A stretch of DNA of 64,000 bases from Deltaproteobacteria bacterium (GTDB taxonomy: Bacteria; Myxococcota_A; Polyangia; Polyangiales; JADJMO01): assembly GCA_016182965.1 (NCBI GenBank), contig JACPFM010000002.1:1-64000 (forward strand), given 5' to 3'. The first letter of the stretch is position 1; each line of letters starts with the position of its first letter. Shown one piece after another: positions 35,732-44,862 of this stretch. The position numbers and the translations under genes were made by a program. Under the pieces are notes generated by a model that was not told where the DNA came from, did not search any database, and worked only from the letters and a program-made list of their open reading frames with translations.

Positions 35732-36496
35732 GTGGTGCGCCAACGTCGGACGCGAAAGCGCCGTGCCAGGCCCCGGTACGGACTGGATCGCCGCGTCCTC
35801 GCGGAGGGGCTCGGCTCCGCGCTCCTGCTCGCGACGATCGTCGGCTCCGGGATCATGGGCGAGCGCCTCGCCGGCGGGAACGTCGCCCTCGCGCTGCTCG
35901 CCAACACGCTGGCGACCGGCGCGGCGCTGGTCGCCCTGATCTCCGCGTTCGCGCCGATCTCCGGCGCGCACTTCAACCCCGTGGTCACGCTGGTGCAGGC
36001 GCTTCGCCGTGCGCTCCCCGCGCGCGAGGTCCCGGCCTACGTCGCCGCGCAGGTGCTCGGCGCGTTCGCCGGGGTGGTGCTCGCGCACGCGATGTTCGGC
36101 GAGCCGATGCTCTCGGCGTCCACGCACGTCCGCGCCGGCGGCGCACAGGCGCTGAGCGAGGTCGTCGCCACCTTCGGCCTCGTAGCGGTGATCCTAGCGA
36201 CCGAGGCGCGCCGTCCGGCGTCCGCTCCGTTCGTCGTCGGCGCGTACATCACCGCCGCCTACTGGTTCGCCGCGTCGACGTCGTTCGCCAACCCCGCGGT
36301 GACCCTGGCGCGCGCGGCGACCAACACGTTCGCGGGCATCCGGCCGGTCGACGTGCCGACGTTCGTGGTGGCGGAGCTGGCCGGGGGCGCGATCGCGCTC
36401 GTCGCCTTCGCGTGGTTGCAGCGGCGGCCGCTGCTCGGTCGGGCGAAGGCGGCGGCGGCGGCGCTCGCGGAGGCGGAGACCGATCTCCGGACGTAG
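35732..36496 (+). CDS. MIP-family channel, AqpS-like
   Basis: 254 aa from the GTG at 35732, which follows GGAGG by 4 nt; a second GTG is next to it. Six helices and both half-helix boxes are present: FAPISGAHFNPVVTL and WFAASTSFANPAVTLARA. The first box is NPV instead of NPA. GSGIMGERLAGGNVALALLA and the W-F-x-A-S-T-S-F-A-N-P segment recall the AqpS branch, which in rhizobia sits in ars operons and passes trivalent arsenicals. No ars gene is nearby, so a water, glycerol or metalloid role is open. Confidence 0.85.
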   Translation: MVRQRRTRKRRARPRYGLDRRVLAEGLGSALLLATIVGSGIMGERLAGGNVALALLANTLATGAALVALISAFAPISGAHFNPVVTLVQALRRALPAREVPAYVAAQVLGAFAGVVLAHAMFGEPMLSASTHVRAGGAQALSEVVATFGLVAVILATEARRPASAPFVVGAYITAAYWFAASTSFANPAVTLARAATNTFAGIRPVDVPTFVVAELAGGAIALVAFAWLQRRPLLGRAKAAAAALAEAETDLRT

Positions 36497-36618
36497 CCGT
36501 CCGTTCCCATTTTGCGTTCGCGTTCCCGAGCGCAGGCCTCATGTGCCGACGCGGGTCCCTTCGGAGTCGGCCCTCAGGCGTGAACGACGTGCTATCACTG
36601 AACCGAGAGTCGCCACCT

Positions 36619-36647
36619 GGAATCCGCGGAGCAAGCCGTCGGATTCC
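36619..36647. other. 8-bp inverted repeat after the AqpS-like gene
   Basis: GGAATCCG (36619-36626) and CGGATTCC (36640-36647), 13-nt spacer. It could terminate the channel gene or regulate the next one. No T-tract. Confidence 0.3.
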
Positions 36648-36736
36648 TAGGCGCCGGATCGCGAAGTGGGCGCCGATCTCGAAGTGTACGTGCGCGGTCT
36701 CACGGTAGCGTGAGGTATGAGTTGGCTCGGTTGCAG

Positions 36737-37960
36737 ATGAATCCCCTGCTGGCCTGCGCCGCGATCCTGGTCGCGATCATCGAGGGCTGCAGCCGCACGA
36801 CGCTGCCAATCGAGGAGGTTGAAACAGCGTCGGTCGAGGACGATGCGGGTAGCGTGGAGACGGCGGCCCCGCCGCGCGGACCGATCCCGGGCGACGCGTG
36901 GCTGCAAGTGGGCCACGACGCGCGACACACGGCACGAAGCACGGCGAGTCCCGCCCGGAATCCGCGGCGTCGCCACACGATCGCGGTTGCGCTCGACGAA
37001 TGGCTGATCCCCGTCCTGGTGATCGACGAGCTGTCGCGTCCGTACGTCGCGAGCGCCGACTCCGTCCGCGCGTTCGATAGCTCCGGTGCGATTCGTTGGA
37101 CGCGCGAGGTCCCCAAGGTCGCGGGCGTGGCTCTGATGGGCGAACGAACGGTGATCGCGACGACGCGTGACGGGTTGCTCTATCGCTTCGATCGCGACGG
37201 GCGAGAGCTCGGCTCTGTCGTCGTCCGGACCGGCACCCACAACGCGTCCGCCCCGGTGATTGCGCATGACAACGTGTTCGTCACGTATCACCAGGACACC
37301 GAGTGGTACGTGTGCGCAGCGGACAGCTGGTGCACTGCTGTCGGTCGTGGCGCGAGCCTGCCCACCATTGCTCCGGACGGGACGGTCTGGGTCGCGGCGG
37401 GCGATGGCCTCACGCGCCTCAGCGCGAAAGGCGAGCTCCTTCCGCGTCTGCACCACTTCCCTCTCCACGCTGTCGTGCTCGCGGACGACGGGACGCCGCG
37501 GATCGTCGTGGAGGACAGCTCGCGCGGATACGGCGTCGTCGGCATCCGCGAAGACGGCGAGCGGACGTTCGAGTTCTTCCTCCACAAGGTCATCGCGCAG
37601 CCGCCGGTCGTCGCCGCAGACGGCGTTGCCTACGTGCCGAGCGCGGGCGGCCCGTTTGCGGTGCGATCCGACGGAACGCTCGTGTGGACGGTTGAGGCAA
37701 AGACTCGGCCATCGCGTGACTTCCACGCGTGGGAGTGGATGGCGCTCGCCGGCGACGGCACCCTGATCGTGACCGACGAGACCCCGGCGCTGCACGGCGT
37801 CCTCGACGGCCGCGTGCTCTACACGCTACCGCGTAGCGGTGCGCCGCTCGAAGCCGGAGCCTATAACGGCCGCGTCGCGATCGCTCCGGACGGCACCATT
37901 TACGCGACGGGGCCTGCGTCGTGGAAGGACCGCGTCGCGTACATCGACGTGTACTGGTGA
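36737..37960 (+). CDS. PQQ/propeller-type surface lipoprotein
   Basis: 407 aa from the ATG at 36737 (MNPLLACAAILVAIIEGCSR signal and lipobox); the earlier GTG at 36710 would add nine residues. Blade-like repeats with DG turns (TRDGLLYRFDRDGRELGSVV, APDGTVWVAAGDGLTRLSAK, APDGTIYATGPAS) indicate a PQQ-like beta-propeller of about six blades, without a visible cofactor site. The gene and the ~350 nt after it are less GC-biased than their neighbours, hinting at a different history. Secreted or outer-membrane; role unknown. Confidence 0.75.
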   Translation: MNPLLACAAILVAIIEGCSRTTLPIEEVETASVEDDAGSVETAAPPRGPIPGDAWLQVGHDARHTARSTASPARNPRRRHTIAVALDEWLIPVLVIDELSRPYVASADSVRAFDSSGAIRWTREVPKVAGVALMGERTVIATTRDGLLYRFDRDGRELGSVVVRTGTHNASAPVIAHDNVFVTYHQDTEWYVCAADSWCTAVGRGASLPTIAPDGTVWVAAGDGLTRLSAKGELLPRLHHFPLHAVVLADDGTPRIVVEDSSRGYGVVGIREDGERTFEFFLHKVIAQPPVVAADGVAYVPSAGGPFAVRSDGTLVWTVEAKTRPSRDFHAWEWMALAGDGTLIVTDETPALHGVLDGRVLYTLPRSGAPLEAGAYNGRVAIAPDGTIYATGPASWKDRVAYIDVYW

Positions 37961-38310
37961 GTGCGAAGCGAACCGCGTGGTGCGTGGGCCTTCGGATGTA
38001 CGCTGCCGCGAGGCGGATCACGGTCCCGGTGGAGCCGACCAGTTCGCCGGTGGAGCGGTATCGGGCCGGTCGAAGAACGTGAGGTCATCGCACCGAGTAC
38101 CGGCTCGGTGCCGACCCGTCTGCGGCCCGGTTGAACTGCGCACGCCGTCGGAGAGGCTGGCGCAGCTTGGACGTGGGCCGCCTCGCCGCGTTGGTGGCGG
38201 CATCTAGCCTCGCATCGGAGAGGCGCACGTTGGCACACGGTTGACGAGCGACTCTGATCTGAAACGACCGCAGGAACTCGAGCGGCCTGCAGCTTGCTAC
38301 CGATAGCCGT
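37961..38310. other. Gene-free stretch with one hairpin
   Basis: No convincing ORF. The one clear structure is the hairpin GCACCGAG (38090-38097), a 6-nt loop, and CTCGGTGC (38104-38111), possibly the terminator of the propeller gene. A TTGACG (38241-38246) lies before the next lipoprotein, but no good -10 is at the right distance. Confidence 0.5.
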
Positions 38311-38757
38311 ATGGTCCTCTGCAGCCATCGCGGGCTTCGCGCTTTGGTGCTGCCCGCCGTCTTCGCCGGTTGCGTTGCCCGCTACGACGACCCGGGACCG
38401 CCTGGTATCGCCGACGTCGGGAGCGACGAGACGGTCGATTCGACCGAAGACGGCGACGTTGCCGGTACCGATTCTGCGGGCCCGACGTGTTACGTCGATT
38501 ATCCGTGTTCGGGGATCTGGAGCTGCGACAGCGAGAAGGTGGCGCGTCGGATGGAGTCGCACGATTGCACGTTCCGCTGCGGCAAGCAGCCGTGCGGCGG
38601 CGGCTCGTGCGAGCCGACGTCCGTGACCGTGACCTGTCCGGAAGGCACGCGCTGCAAGACGCCGAGTCCATACACGCTCGCCGTCGAGCCTTGCACCGCG
38701 ATCGACGATGCGGGACCGGACGGCGCGACCGACGCAGATGGCATCGACGGCGGCTGA
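38311..38757 (+). CDS. Small Cys-rich lipoprotein with acidic stalk
   Basis: 148 aa. Signal MVLCSHRGLRALVLPAVFAG with lipobox FAGC. Acidic linker (DVGSDETVDSTEDGDVAGTD), then a ~90-residue Cys domain (YPCSGIWSCDSEKVAR, DCTFRCGKQPCGGGSCEPTS, VTCPEGTRCKT) and a short acidic end. Related in style to the other stalked lipoproteins here. Function unknown. The stop is followed within 15 nt by a hexamer repeat array. Confidence 0.65.
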   Translation: MVLCSHRGLRALVLPAVFAGCVARYDDPGPPGIADVGSDETVDSTEDGDVAGTDSAGPTCYVDYPCSGIWSCDSEKVARRMESHDCTFRCGKQPCGGGSCEPTSVTVTCPEGTRCKTPSPYTLAVEPCTAIDDAGPDGATDADGIDGG

Positions 38758-38771
38758 GCGCCTACTGTCTC

Positions 38772-38861
38772 TTCGCTTCCGCTTCCGCGTCCGCGTCCGC
38801 GTCCGCCTCCGCCTCCGCGTCCGCGTCCGCGTCCGCCTTCGCGTTCGCGTTCGCGTTCGCC
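38772..38861. repeat. GCGTTC/GCGTCC hexamer array, non-coding
   Basis: About 15 hexamers of the same kind as the coding array at 7924-8047. The array ends exactly where the minus-strand VOC gene's stop codon begins (38862). Confidence 0.85.
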
Positions 38862-39146
38862 TCAAACCAACCGGCTGGCAAACGCAACCACGTGCCCGTC
38901 CGGATCCGCCACATACCCCGCGCGATGACCCCAATCGCGCGCGCGCACGCCGTCGATCTCGCGGGCGCCGGCGGCGAGCGCGCGGCGTTGGAAGACGTCG
39001 GCGTCGTCGACGACCAGGTACAGCTCCGCGCGCGGCACGCCGCGCGCCTCGGCCGGATCGCGCATCGCCTCGCCGAGCAGCCGCACGATCCCGCGCTCGG
39101 CCATCAACCCGAGGACCGCGGCCTCGCCCAGCGCGAACTCGGTCAT
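38862..39146 (-). CDS. Short VOC (glyoxalase/bleomycin-resistance) family protein, N-terminally reduced
   Basis: 94 aa. The second half of a VOC module is clear: RAELYLVVDDADVFQRRALA, then GAREIDGVRARDWGHRAGYV and a final DPDGHVVAFAS. The usual first strand-helix with the opening metal ligand (about 30 residues) is missing. An in-frame TGA lies 12 nt upstream of the ATG, so no longer start exists. This is either a truncated gene or a very short dimerising VOC protein. It ends in the hexamer array. Confidence 0.6.
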   Translation of the reverse strand: MTEFALGEAAVLGLMAERGIVRLLGEAMRDPAEARGVPRAELYLVVDDADVFQRRALAAGAREIDGVRARDWGHRAGYVADPDGHVVAFASRLV

Positions 39147-39214
39147 CCGCGCGGGAGATCACCGCTGCAACGTACCGCAACGCGGCCGAGACGAACCTGC
39201 GCGAACGCAGTCGG

Positions 39215-40654
39215 TCAGCGGAACGGCCGGACCTGCCCCTTCGCCCGCTCGATCGCGGCGTCGATCATCCGCTGCTGCTGGGCGGGATCCTTCCAGCGCT
39301 CCTGCGCCTCGGCCGACAAGAGCTGCAGCGGGTCGTAGTACAGGTAGAACTGCCCCTGCCTCACGTTCGGCGAGGTGAAGACGCTGATGCCGTTCTCGCG
39401 ATCGTAGGTCTCGAAGGAGTGCGCGTCGCGCTTGCCGCCGCCGCCGGGGGCGTCGACCACGAACGTCGGCGTGTTGAAGCCGGCGGTCGCGCCGCGGACG
39501 TGCTTCTCGAGGACGAGCGCGGTGTCGAGCGTGGTGCGCAGGTCTTCGACGCCCTTCACCAGGTCGTGCACGTACACGTAGTACGGGTGCACGTTGACGT
39601 GCCCGAGCCGCTTGACCAGCAGCTTCATGGTGTCGACGGTGTCGTTGACGCCGCGCTGCAGCACCGTCTGGTTGCGCACGAAGATCCCGCGCTCGTGCAG
39701 CAGGTTCATCGCCCGCTCGGTGATCTCGGTGATCTCCTTCGGGTGGTTGAAGTGGGTGTGGAGGACCACCTCTTTGTGCAGCCTGCGGCCCTTCTCGACG
39801 ATCGCGGTGACCGCGTCGGTCCACGCGTGATCGCTGAGGATCTTCTGCGGCATGACCGCCGGACCCTTGGTCGCGAAGCGAATGCGGCGGATGTGCGGGA
39901 TGGCCAGCAGCGCCTCGCCGATCTCGGTGACCTGCGTGGGGCGTAGGTTGTACGCGTCGCCGCCGCTCACCACGATGTCTTCGAGCTCGGGGCGCGACGC
40001 GATGTACGTGAACGCGGCGTGCCAGCGCTCGACCTTCGCCTTGAAGTGGACCTTCTCGACCTCGTCGGTGTCGACGCCGATGGCGTAGCTGCGCGTGCAG
40101 AACCGGCAGTACACCGGGCAGGTGTCGAGCGGCAGGAAGAGGGCCTTGTCGGGGTAGCGGTGCGTGAGCCCGGCGACCGGCGAGTCGGCCTGCTCGTGCA
40201 GCGAGTCGAGCCCGAGCTTCGGGTGATCGGGGAGCAGCCGCGACCCCACCGGGATGAACTGGATGCGCAGCGGATCCTCGTACGGGTGCTCCCAGTCGAT
40301 GAGCGAGAGCAGGTACGGCGACACGCGCAGCGACATCGGCGCGCGCTCGAAGCCGACGCGGCAGTCCTCGATGAACTCCGGCGACACCAGGCCCTGCACG
40401 GTGTCGAGGAGCTTCTCGGGCTTGATGATCGTGTGCTTGCTCTGCCAGCTGTGGTCGAGGAACTGCTCTTCGGTGACGTCGCGATAGGCAGGCAGCCGCC
40501 GCCAGAACTCGCCGCCGAGCAGCTGCTTGTGCGTGAGCGTCGACGGATCGACCGGCGGCTTGAGCGGGCGGATCTCGTCGTCTCTGCGCGCGGGGCTCCC
40601 GATGACGGGGAGCCCGGCGGAGCGTGCCTCGAGATGGCTTTCGGGGGTCGACAT
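39215..40654 (-). CDS. kamA: Lysine 2,3-aminomutase (KamA), radical SAM and PLP enzyme
   Basis: 479 aa; ATG at 40654 with GAGGAA upstream. Converts L-lysine to beta-lysine. The 4Fe-4S Cys triad is in DTCPVYCRFCTRSYAIG, the SGGD motif in EDIVVSGGDAYNL, the Asp that contacts lysine in LQRGVNDTVDT and the PLP Lys in FVVDAPGGGGKRDAHS. The ~110-residue N-terminal helical region is larger than in clostridial enzymes. It stands alone; a shorter paralogue is at 57933-59162. Beta-lysine may serve as osmolyte, as building block or for EF-P modification, but nothing here decides. Confidence 0.92.
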   Translation of the reverse strand: MSTPESHLEARSAGLPVIGSPARRDDEIRPLKPPVDPSTLTHKQLLGGEFWRRLPAYRDVTEEQFLDHSWQSKHTIIKPEKLLDTVQGLVSPEFIEDCRVGFERAPMSLRVSPYLLSLIDWEHPYEDPLRIQFIPVGSRLLPDHPKLGLDSLHEQADSPVAGLTHRYPDKALFLPLDTCPVYCRFCTRSYAIGVDTDEVEKVHFKAKVERWHAAFTYIASRPELEDIVVSGGDAYNLRPTQVTEIGEALLAIPHIRRIRFATKGPAVMPQKILSDHAWTDAVTAIVEKGRRLHKEVVLHTHFNHPKEITEITERAMNLLHERGIFVRNQTVLQRGVNDTVDTMKLLVKRLGHVNVHPYYVYVHDLVKGVEDLRTTLDTALVLEKHVRGATAGFNTPTFVVDAPGGGGKRDAHSFETYDRENGISVFTSPNVRQGQFYLYYDPLQLLSAEAQERWKDPAQQQRMIDAAIERAKGQVRPFR

Positions 40655-40822
40655 GGTTCCTCGTGATCGTTGTTCCGATGTCGACCCGATGCAAACGGCG
40701 TCGGGCCGACCCGGCTCGCGCGGCGCTCGCACGAAAGGGTTCGGGACGGGCGAGATAGCAGAGGCCGGCGAGCGGGATAACCCCCGACGGTCAGCGCGTC
40801 GCGTCAGCTCGTCATACGCCCG

Positions 40823-41575
40823 TCAAACGCCCGCACACGCGCCCGTCAAGCGGGCGACTGCGACCACCAGATCGCGCGAGCTCGCCCGATCCGCGACGCC
40901 GACCGCGCGGTCGAGCCCGGCGTCGGCCAGCGCGTGCTCCGTCGATTTCGGATCGCGGCAACCGTGGACGACGACGGCGGACCCGGCGAGCCGCTTCAAC
41001 TCGGCCGCATGCTCGCGGGCGCTCGAGTCGTCGCAAAGCACAGCGCTCGGATTGCCGCCGGCGACCGCGAGGAGCAATTCTTGCGCGTCGTGCGCAACGC
41101 TGACCTGGAACCCGCAGCCGATCAGCGCGCGCGCGATCGTCGAGGTCGCCAGGCGATCGTGGCCGAGCACGATCACGATGCGTCCTTCTCCGCGCACGCT
41201 GGCGACCGGACCGCTCGACGGCGGTCTGCTAGGCGCGCTCGACGGTGCGCTCGAGACCGCGCTCGTCGGCGCGGCGGTCGCGCGCATCCGCCTCGAGGAA
41301 GGGGACGACGGAACGGTGTCGATGCGGCGCAGGGCCGGCGAGAGCGCCGCCTCGAGATCGTGGGCGACCTCGCCGGCGAGGCGGTCGCCGAGCTCCACGG
41401 CGAGCACGGGTCGCAGCGCCTTGCGTACGAACTCGCGCAGCTCGACGTTGGTCCCCGGGAGCGTCGCCAACCCGGCGAGCTCGAGCGCCTGATCGAGCAA
41501 GCGCGTGCCGCGCCGCGGCGGCGGTACCGACCCCTCGAGCAGCTCCAGGATCCGCCGCGCCCCACCGTCCAGCAT
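40823..41575 (-). CDS. Receiver-like protein with N-terminal helical domain
   Basis: 250 aa from the ATG at 41575 (an earlier start at 41641 would add 22 residues). N-terminal helical domain (RRILELLEGSVPPPRRGTRL, VELREFVRKALRPVL, DRLAGEVAHDLEAAL), then a Ser/Pro/Ala hinge (~110-145). The C-terminal half is a receiver-like fold (GEGRIVIVLGHDRLATSTIA, AVLCDDSSAREHAAELKRLA, GSAVVVHGC). The usual acidic pair is GHD, but the acceptor position falls in LCDDSS. It may be a degenerate response regulator. No kinase is adjacent. Confidence 0.65.
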   Translation of the reverse strand: MLDGGARRILELLEGSVPPPRRGTRLLDQALELAGLATLPGTNVELREFVRKALRPVLAVELGDRLAGEVAHDLEAALSPALRRIDTVPSSPSSRRMRATAAPTSAVSSAPSSAPSRPPSSGPVASVRGEGRIVIVLGHDRLATSTIARALIGCGFQVSVAHDAQELLLAVAGGNPSAVLCDDSSAREHAAELKRLAGSAVVVHGCRDPKSTEHALADAGLDRAVGVADRASSRDLVVAVARLTGACAGV

Positions 41576-41697
41576 GATCGAGCGCCCCCCTCGCAAGACT
41601 GGGGCCAATCGACGGTTCGAATGATTTCGATGATTTCGCAAAGGCGATGCCGCCGTCGCGTTTCACCCTTGCAGCCAGAAGCTTCAGCGTCGCGAGG

Positions 41698-42702
41698 TCA
41701 ACCGCCGCTGACGAGCTTCAGCTCGGGGCGTGGCTCGAAGACGCCGCGGTCCTTGGCGGCGGCGAGCTCGCGGAGCGCCTCGCGATAGCCGCGCATCACC
41801 AGCGTGCGCGCCGCCCACCGATCGAGGTAGCCGACGTTGCCGATGTCGGGCGACACGTTGATGAAGGTGACCTTCGGATACGTGCGCGCGTACAGATCGA
41901 GGCCGCGCCGCTCCTTCTCGGAGAGCACGATGTTGAGCGACTGCGTCAACACGCCCATCGGCCCGCGGAGCGCGATGCTGCGACGCCCGTCGCGGACCGT
42001 CTCCTGCCGGTAGATGTTCGAGACGATGACGATGTCGACGCCCGCTTCGACGGCGAGGTCCGCCGACAAAGTGCGCACGAGCTCGCCGTCGAGGTGGAAG
42101 CGGCCGTTGATCTCGAACGGACGGAACAACCCAGGCACGCAGCAGCTCGCGGCCACCGCTTCGGAGACCAGGGTGCTGTCGTTGTAGCCCTTGCCGAACA
42201 CCACGCGCCCGCGTCCGTCGACGTCGACCGCGGTGATGAGGATGGTCTTGTCGATCCGGCGGAAGTCGTTCTGCGGCAGGTGCTTGCGGAGGACACGGTC
42301 GAGCTTGCCGATATCGAAGAGGCCGCTCGTCAGGTAGCCGGGGCGCAAGAGATCGCGGGCGCGCGGGGCGCCGAAGAAGCTGCCCATGTCGAGGCGCAGC
42401 ACGCCGTCGTACTTGCGGCGCCAGGGCAGTCGATAGGCGTCGATGAGCACGTCGACCGGGATGCCCTGGCCGTACGTGGCGCCGACGATCGCGCCGGCAG
42501 AGGCGCCGACGAAGACGTCGAACTTGATGCCGAGCTCCTCGCATGCCTTGAGCACGCCGAGGTGGGCGATACCGCGCGCGGCTCCTCCGGAGCCGACGAA
42601 GGCGATGCGCGGGGGCCGCCTGCCGGGGCCGGGATCGTTGGGGCCGCGCGGGCGGCTCGGGTGCTCGTAGGGCGACACCTTGGGCTCGAACGAGTATGAC
42701 AC
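41698..42702 (-). CDS. Patatin-like phospholipase
   Basis: 334 aa; GTG start at 42702 with GGAG just upstream. Patatin motifs in order: oxyanion loop IAFVGSGGAARGIAHLGVL, nucleophile elbow FVGASAGAIVG (GxSxG) and the catalytic Asp in FHLDGELV, where DGE replaces the common DG[GA]. This family hydrolyses phospholipids or acylglycerols through a Ser-Asp pair. No signal peptide. The N-terminal ~35 residues are Pro/Arg-rich. It is divergent from the 5-FCL gene. Confidence 0.87.
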   Translation of the reverse strand: MSYSFEPKVSPYEHPSRPRGPNDPGPGRRPPRIAFVGSGGAARGIAHLGVLKACEELGIKFDVFVGASAGAIVGATYGQGIPVDVLIDAYRLPWRRKYDGVLRLDMGSFFGAPRARDLLRPGYLTSGLFDIGKLDRVLRKHLPQNDFRRIDKTILITAVDVDGRGRVVFGKGYNDSTLVSEAVAASCCVPGLFRPFEINGRFHLDGELVRTLSADLAVEAGVDIVIVSNIYRQETVRDGRRSIALRGPMGVLTQSLNIVLSEKERRGLDLYARTYPKVTFINVSPDIGNVGYLDRWAARTLVMRGYREALRELAAAKDRGVFEPRPELKLVSGG

Positions 42703-42728
42703 GTCTCCGCTTCGCCATGCCCACCGAT

Positions 42729-42758
42729 CGACATTTACGGCGACATATCCGGCGACAC
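42729..42758. repeat. Three 12-bp-spaced CGACAT/C repeats
   Basis: CGACAT at 42729 and 42741 and CGACAC at 42753 have an exact 12-bp period, in a locally AT-richer patch between the patatin and 5-FCL genes. Iteron-like, possibly a regulator site. Confidence 0.4.
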
Positions 42759-42794
42759 ATCGAGCCCCACGAGGTCACCGCGCTCGGCCGCACG

Positions 42795-43406
42795 ATGAAG
42801 GCCGAGGTGCGCACGTCGATGATGCGGACGCGGACGATGATGCCCGCCGAGCAACGCGCCGCGGCGTCGCGGGCCATCGTCGACCGCGTCATCGGGCTGA
42901 AGGCGTGGGCCGACGCGCGCTCCGTGGCCCTGTTCCGGTCCATCGTCCGCAAGGCGGAGGTCGACACCGGCGCGCTCGACGCCGCTGCGCGCGCGGCTGG
43001 CAAGCGCGTGGCCTACCCGGTGATCGAGGGCGACCTCGCGGCTGACGACCGCGGCTCCCCTGAAGTCCCGATCGAGGACGCGTCGATGGGGTTCCGTTGG
43101 GTCGACGATCTCGCCTCGTTGGCGTCGCGCGGCCGCGGCTTCCCCGAGCCGCCTCGAGAGGCGCCGCCGGTCGAGACGCTCGATCTGGTGATCGTCCCCG
43201 GCCTCGCGTTCGACCCGGCGGGGTATCGCGTCGGGTACGGCGCCGGTCTTTACGATCGAGCGTTGCCGCGTTTCCCCGGGGCGACGACGGTCGGCATCGC
43301 CTTCGATTTCCAGCTCGCGATGGAGCTCCCGCGCGGCGAGCACGACGTCCCCGTCGGTGTGGTGGTCACCGAGAAGCGGGTGATCGTCACAGGAGAGACG
43401 TCATGA
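42795..43406 (+). CDS. 5-formyltetrahydrofolate cyclo-ligase
   Basis: 203 aa from the ATG at 42795. The longer in-frame starts (42696, 42720) would overlap the patatin start or code for a repeat-derived RHLRRHIRRH segment, so the family start MKAEVRTSMMRTRTMMPAEQ is preferred. The substrate and ATP motifs LDLVIVPGLAFDPAGYRVGY and GAGLYDRAL are intact. The enzyme turns 5-formyl-THF into 5,10-methenyl-THF with ATP. The stop overlaps the next ATG (ATGA at 43403-43406). Confidence 0.9.
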   Translation: MKAEVRTSMMRTRTMMPAEQRAAASRAIVDRVIGLKAWADARSVALFRSIVRKAEVDTGALDAAARAAGKRVAYPVIEGDLAADDRGSPEVPIEDASMGFRWVDDLASLASRGRGFPEPPREAPPVETLDLVIVPGLAFDPAGYRVGYGAGLYDRALPRFPGATTVGIAFDFQLAMELPRGEHDVPVGVVVTEKRVIVTGETS

Positions 43407-44506
43407 GCGACATGAGCGACGTGATCGTGATCGGTGGAGGCGTGATCGGCTGCTGCGTGGCCTTCGAGCTCGCCGCCCGTCATCGCGTGAAGGTGACGAT
43501 CCTCGAGCGCGCGGTCCCCGGCGCCGAGGCGTCGAGCGCGGCCGGCGGCATCCTCGGCGCGCAGATCGAGTCGCACGGCAAGCCCCTCGAGCCGGCGTTG
43601 TTCGGGTTCCTCCTCGCGAGCCGCGAGCGGCACGCGGAGCTCGACGCGCGGCTGCAGGAGGCGGTCGGCGTCGGCACCGGCTTCCGCCGCTGCGGCGTCC
43701 TCAAGGTGTCCTTCCGCGACGACCTCGAGGCGCAGTACGGCTGGCAGCGCGATCGCGACGTGCGCATCTCCTTCCTCGGCGGCGACGAGGCGCGCCGCAT
43801 CGAGCCGCAGCTGTCGACCGCGATCGACTCGGCGGTGCACCTGCCCGACGAGGCGCAGGTCGATCCGCCGCAGCTGCTCCGCGCGCTGCAGCAGGGGTGC
43901 GCGGCGGCGGGCGTGAAGTTCATGACCGGGACCACGGTGCGCGGCATCGCGCGTACGAACGGGCGCGTGGTCGGCGTCGAGGTGCACGACGGCATCGTCG
44001 AGGCCTCCGCGGTGGTCGTCGCCGCGGGCAGCTGGTCGTCGATGATCGCCGGGCTGCCCGAGCGACTCCGTCGCGTGCGGCCGGTGCGCGGCCAGATCGT
44101 CGCGGTCGAGACGCGCCCGCCCATCGCGCGGAACATCGTGTTCGGCGAGCGGGGCTACGTCGTCCCGCGGCCCGACGGTCGCGCGCTCCTCGGCTCCACG
44201 ATGGAGGAGGTCGGCCACGTCAAGGACGTCACCGTCGGCGGCGTGCACGCGGTGCTCTCGACCGCGCTCGGGCTGTTCCCGGCGCTCGCCGCAGCGCCGA
44301 TCTCCGCCACCTGGTGCGGCTTCCGCCCGGCGACGCGCGAGGATCGCGCGCTCATCGGCGCCGTGGAGCCCGGCCTGTTCGTCGCCACCGGGCACCACCG
44401 CAACGGCGTGCTGCTCGCGCCGGAGACGGCGCGCGTCGTCGCCGATCTCGTCGCGCTCGGCCGCACCGATCGCGATCTCTCGCCGTTCGATCCGACCGCG
44501 CGCTGA
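43403..44506 (+). CDS. FAD-dependent glycine-oxidase-like (ThiO-like) DAO-family enzyme
   Basis: 367 aa; starts in the ATGA overlap, with AGGAG 8 nt upstream inside the 5-FCL gene. DAO fold: VIVIGGGVIGCCVAFELA dinucleotide site, ILERAVPGAEASSAAGGILG, DEAQVDPPQLLRALQQGCAA and the C-terminal ATGHHRNGVLLAPETARVVA. The nearest well-known members are ThiO glycine oxidases that supply the imine for thiazole synthesis. No thi genes are here, so glycine, sarcosine or another amine could be the substrate. The coupled 5-FCL suggests a one-carbon/folate link. Confidence 0.83.
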   Translation: MSDMSDVIVIGGGVIGCCVAFELAARHRVKVTILERAVPGAEASSAAGGILGAQIESHGKPLEPALFGFLLASRERHAELDARLQEAVGVGTGFRRCGVLKVSFRDDLEAQYGWQRDRDVRISFLGGDEARRIEPQLSTAIDSAVHLPDEAQVDPPQLLRALQQGCAAAGVKFMTGTTVRGIARTNGRVVGVEVHDGIVEASAVVVAAGSWSSMIAGLPERLRRVRPVRGQIVAVETRPPIARNIVFGERGYVVPRPDGRALLGSTMEEVGHVKDVTVGGVHAVLSTALGLFPALAAAPISATWCGFRPATREDRALIGAVEPGLFVATGHHRNGVLLAPETARVVADLVALGRTDRDLSPFDPTAR

Positions 44507-44862
44507 GGCTGCGGCAGCGCGCGGGCCGCATCGCCAACGTGCGGATGCTCGATCCCGCCGAGGCCGCCGCGCGGCCATGAAGGCCGCCTCCGTCCTTCCC
44601 ACACTCTCGGGCGACGCCCGCCCGCGCGAAGTCCCTCGTCCCGGTGGTCGACCCGGAGACCGACGACGTGGGCGAGCATGACCCGGCGCCCGGCTCGGGT
44701 CATCGCCGGCAAGGACTGATCATCGATCATTGACTCTCGCCCGACCCGTGCGAAGGTCGGTCGGCGAGACGCCCACTCCGTCGCAACGGCGGCGCCGATC
44801 GAACGACTCGCCTCTTGTTGCTGTGCGACACCGGGCGGCGAGCTCTCGGGGAGGGATGAACG
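44507..44862. other. Intergenic stretch with two inverted repeats
   Basis: No convincing ORF. Contains ATGACCCG (44678-44685) paired with CGGGTCAT (44696-44703), a likely terminator stem for the ThiO-like gene, and TGATC-ATC-GATCA (44717-44729), an AT-richer palindrome that could be an operator for the kinase operon. Confidence 0.45.
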
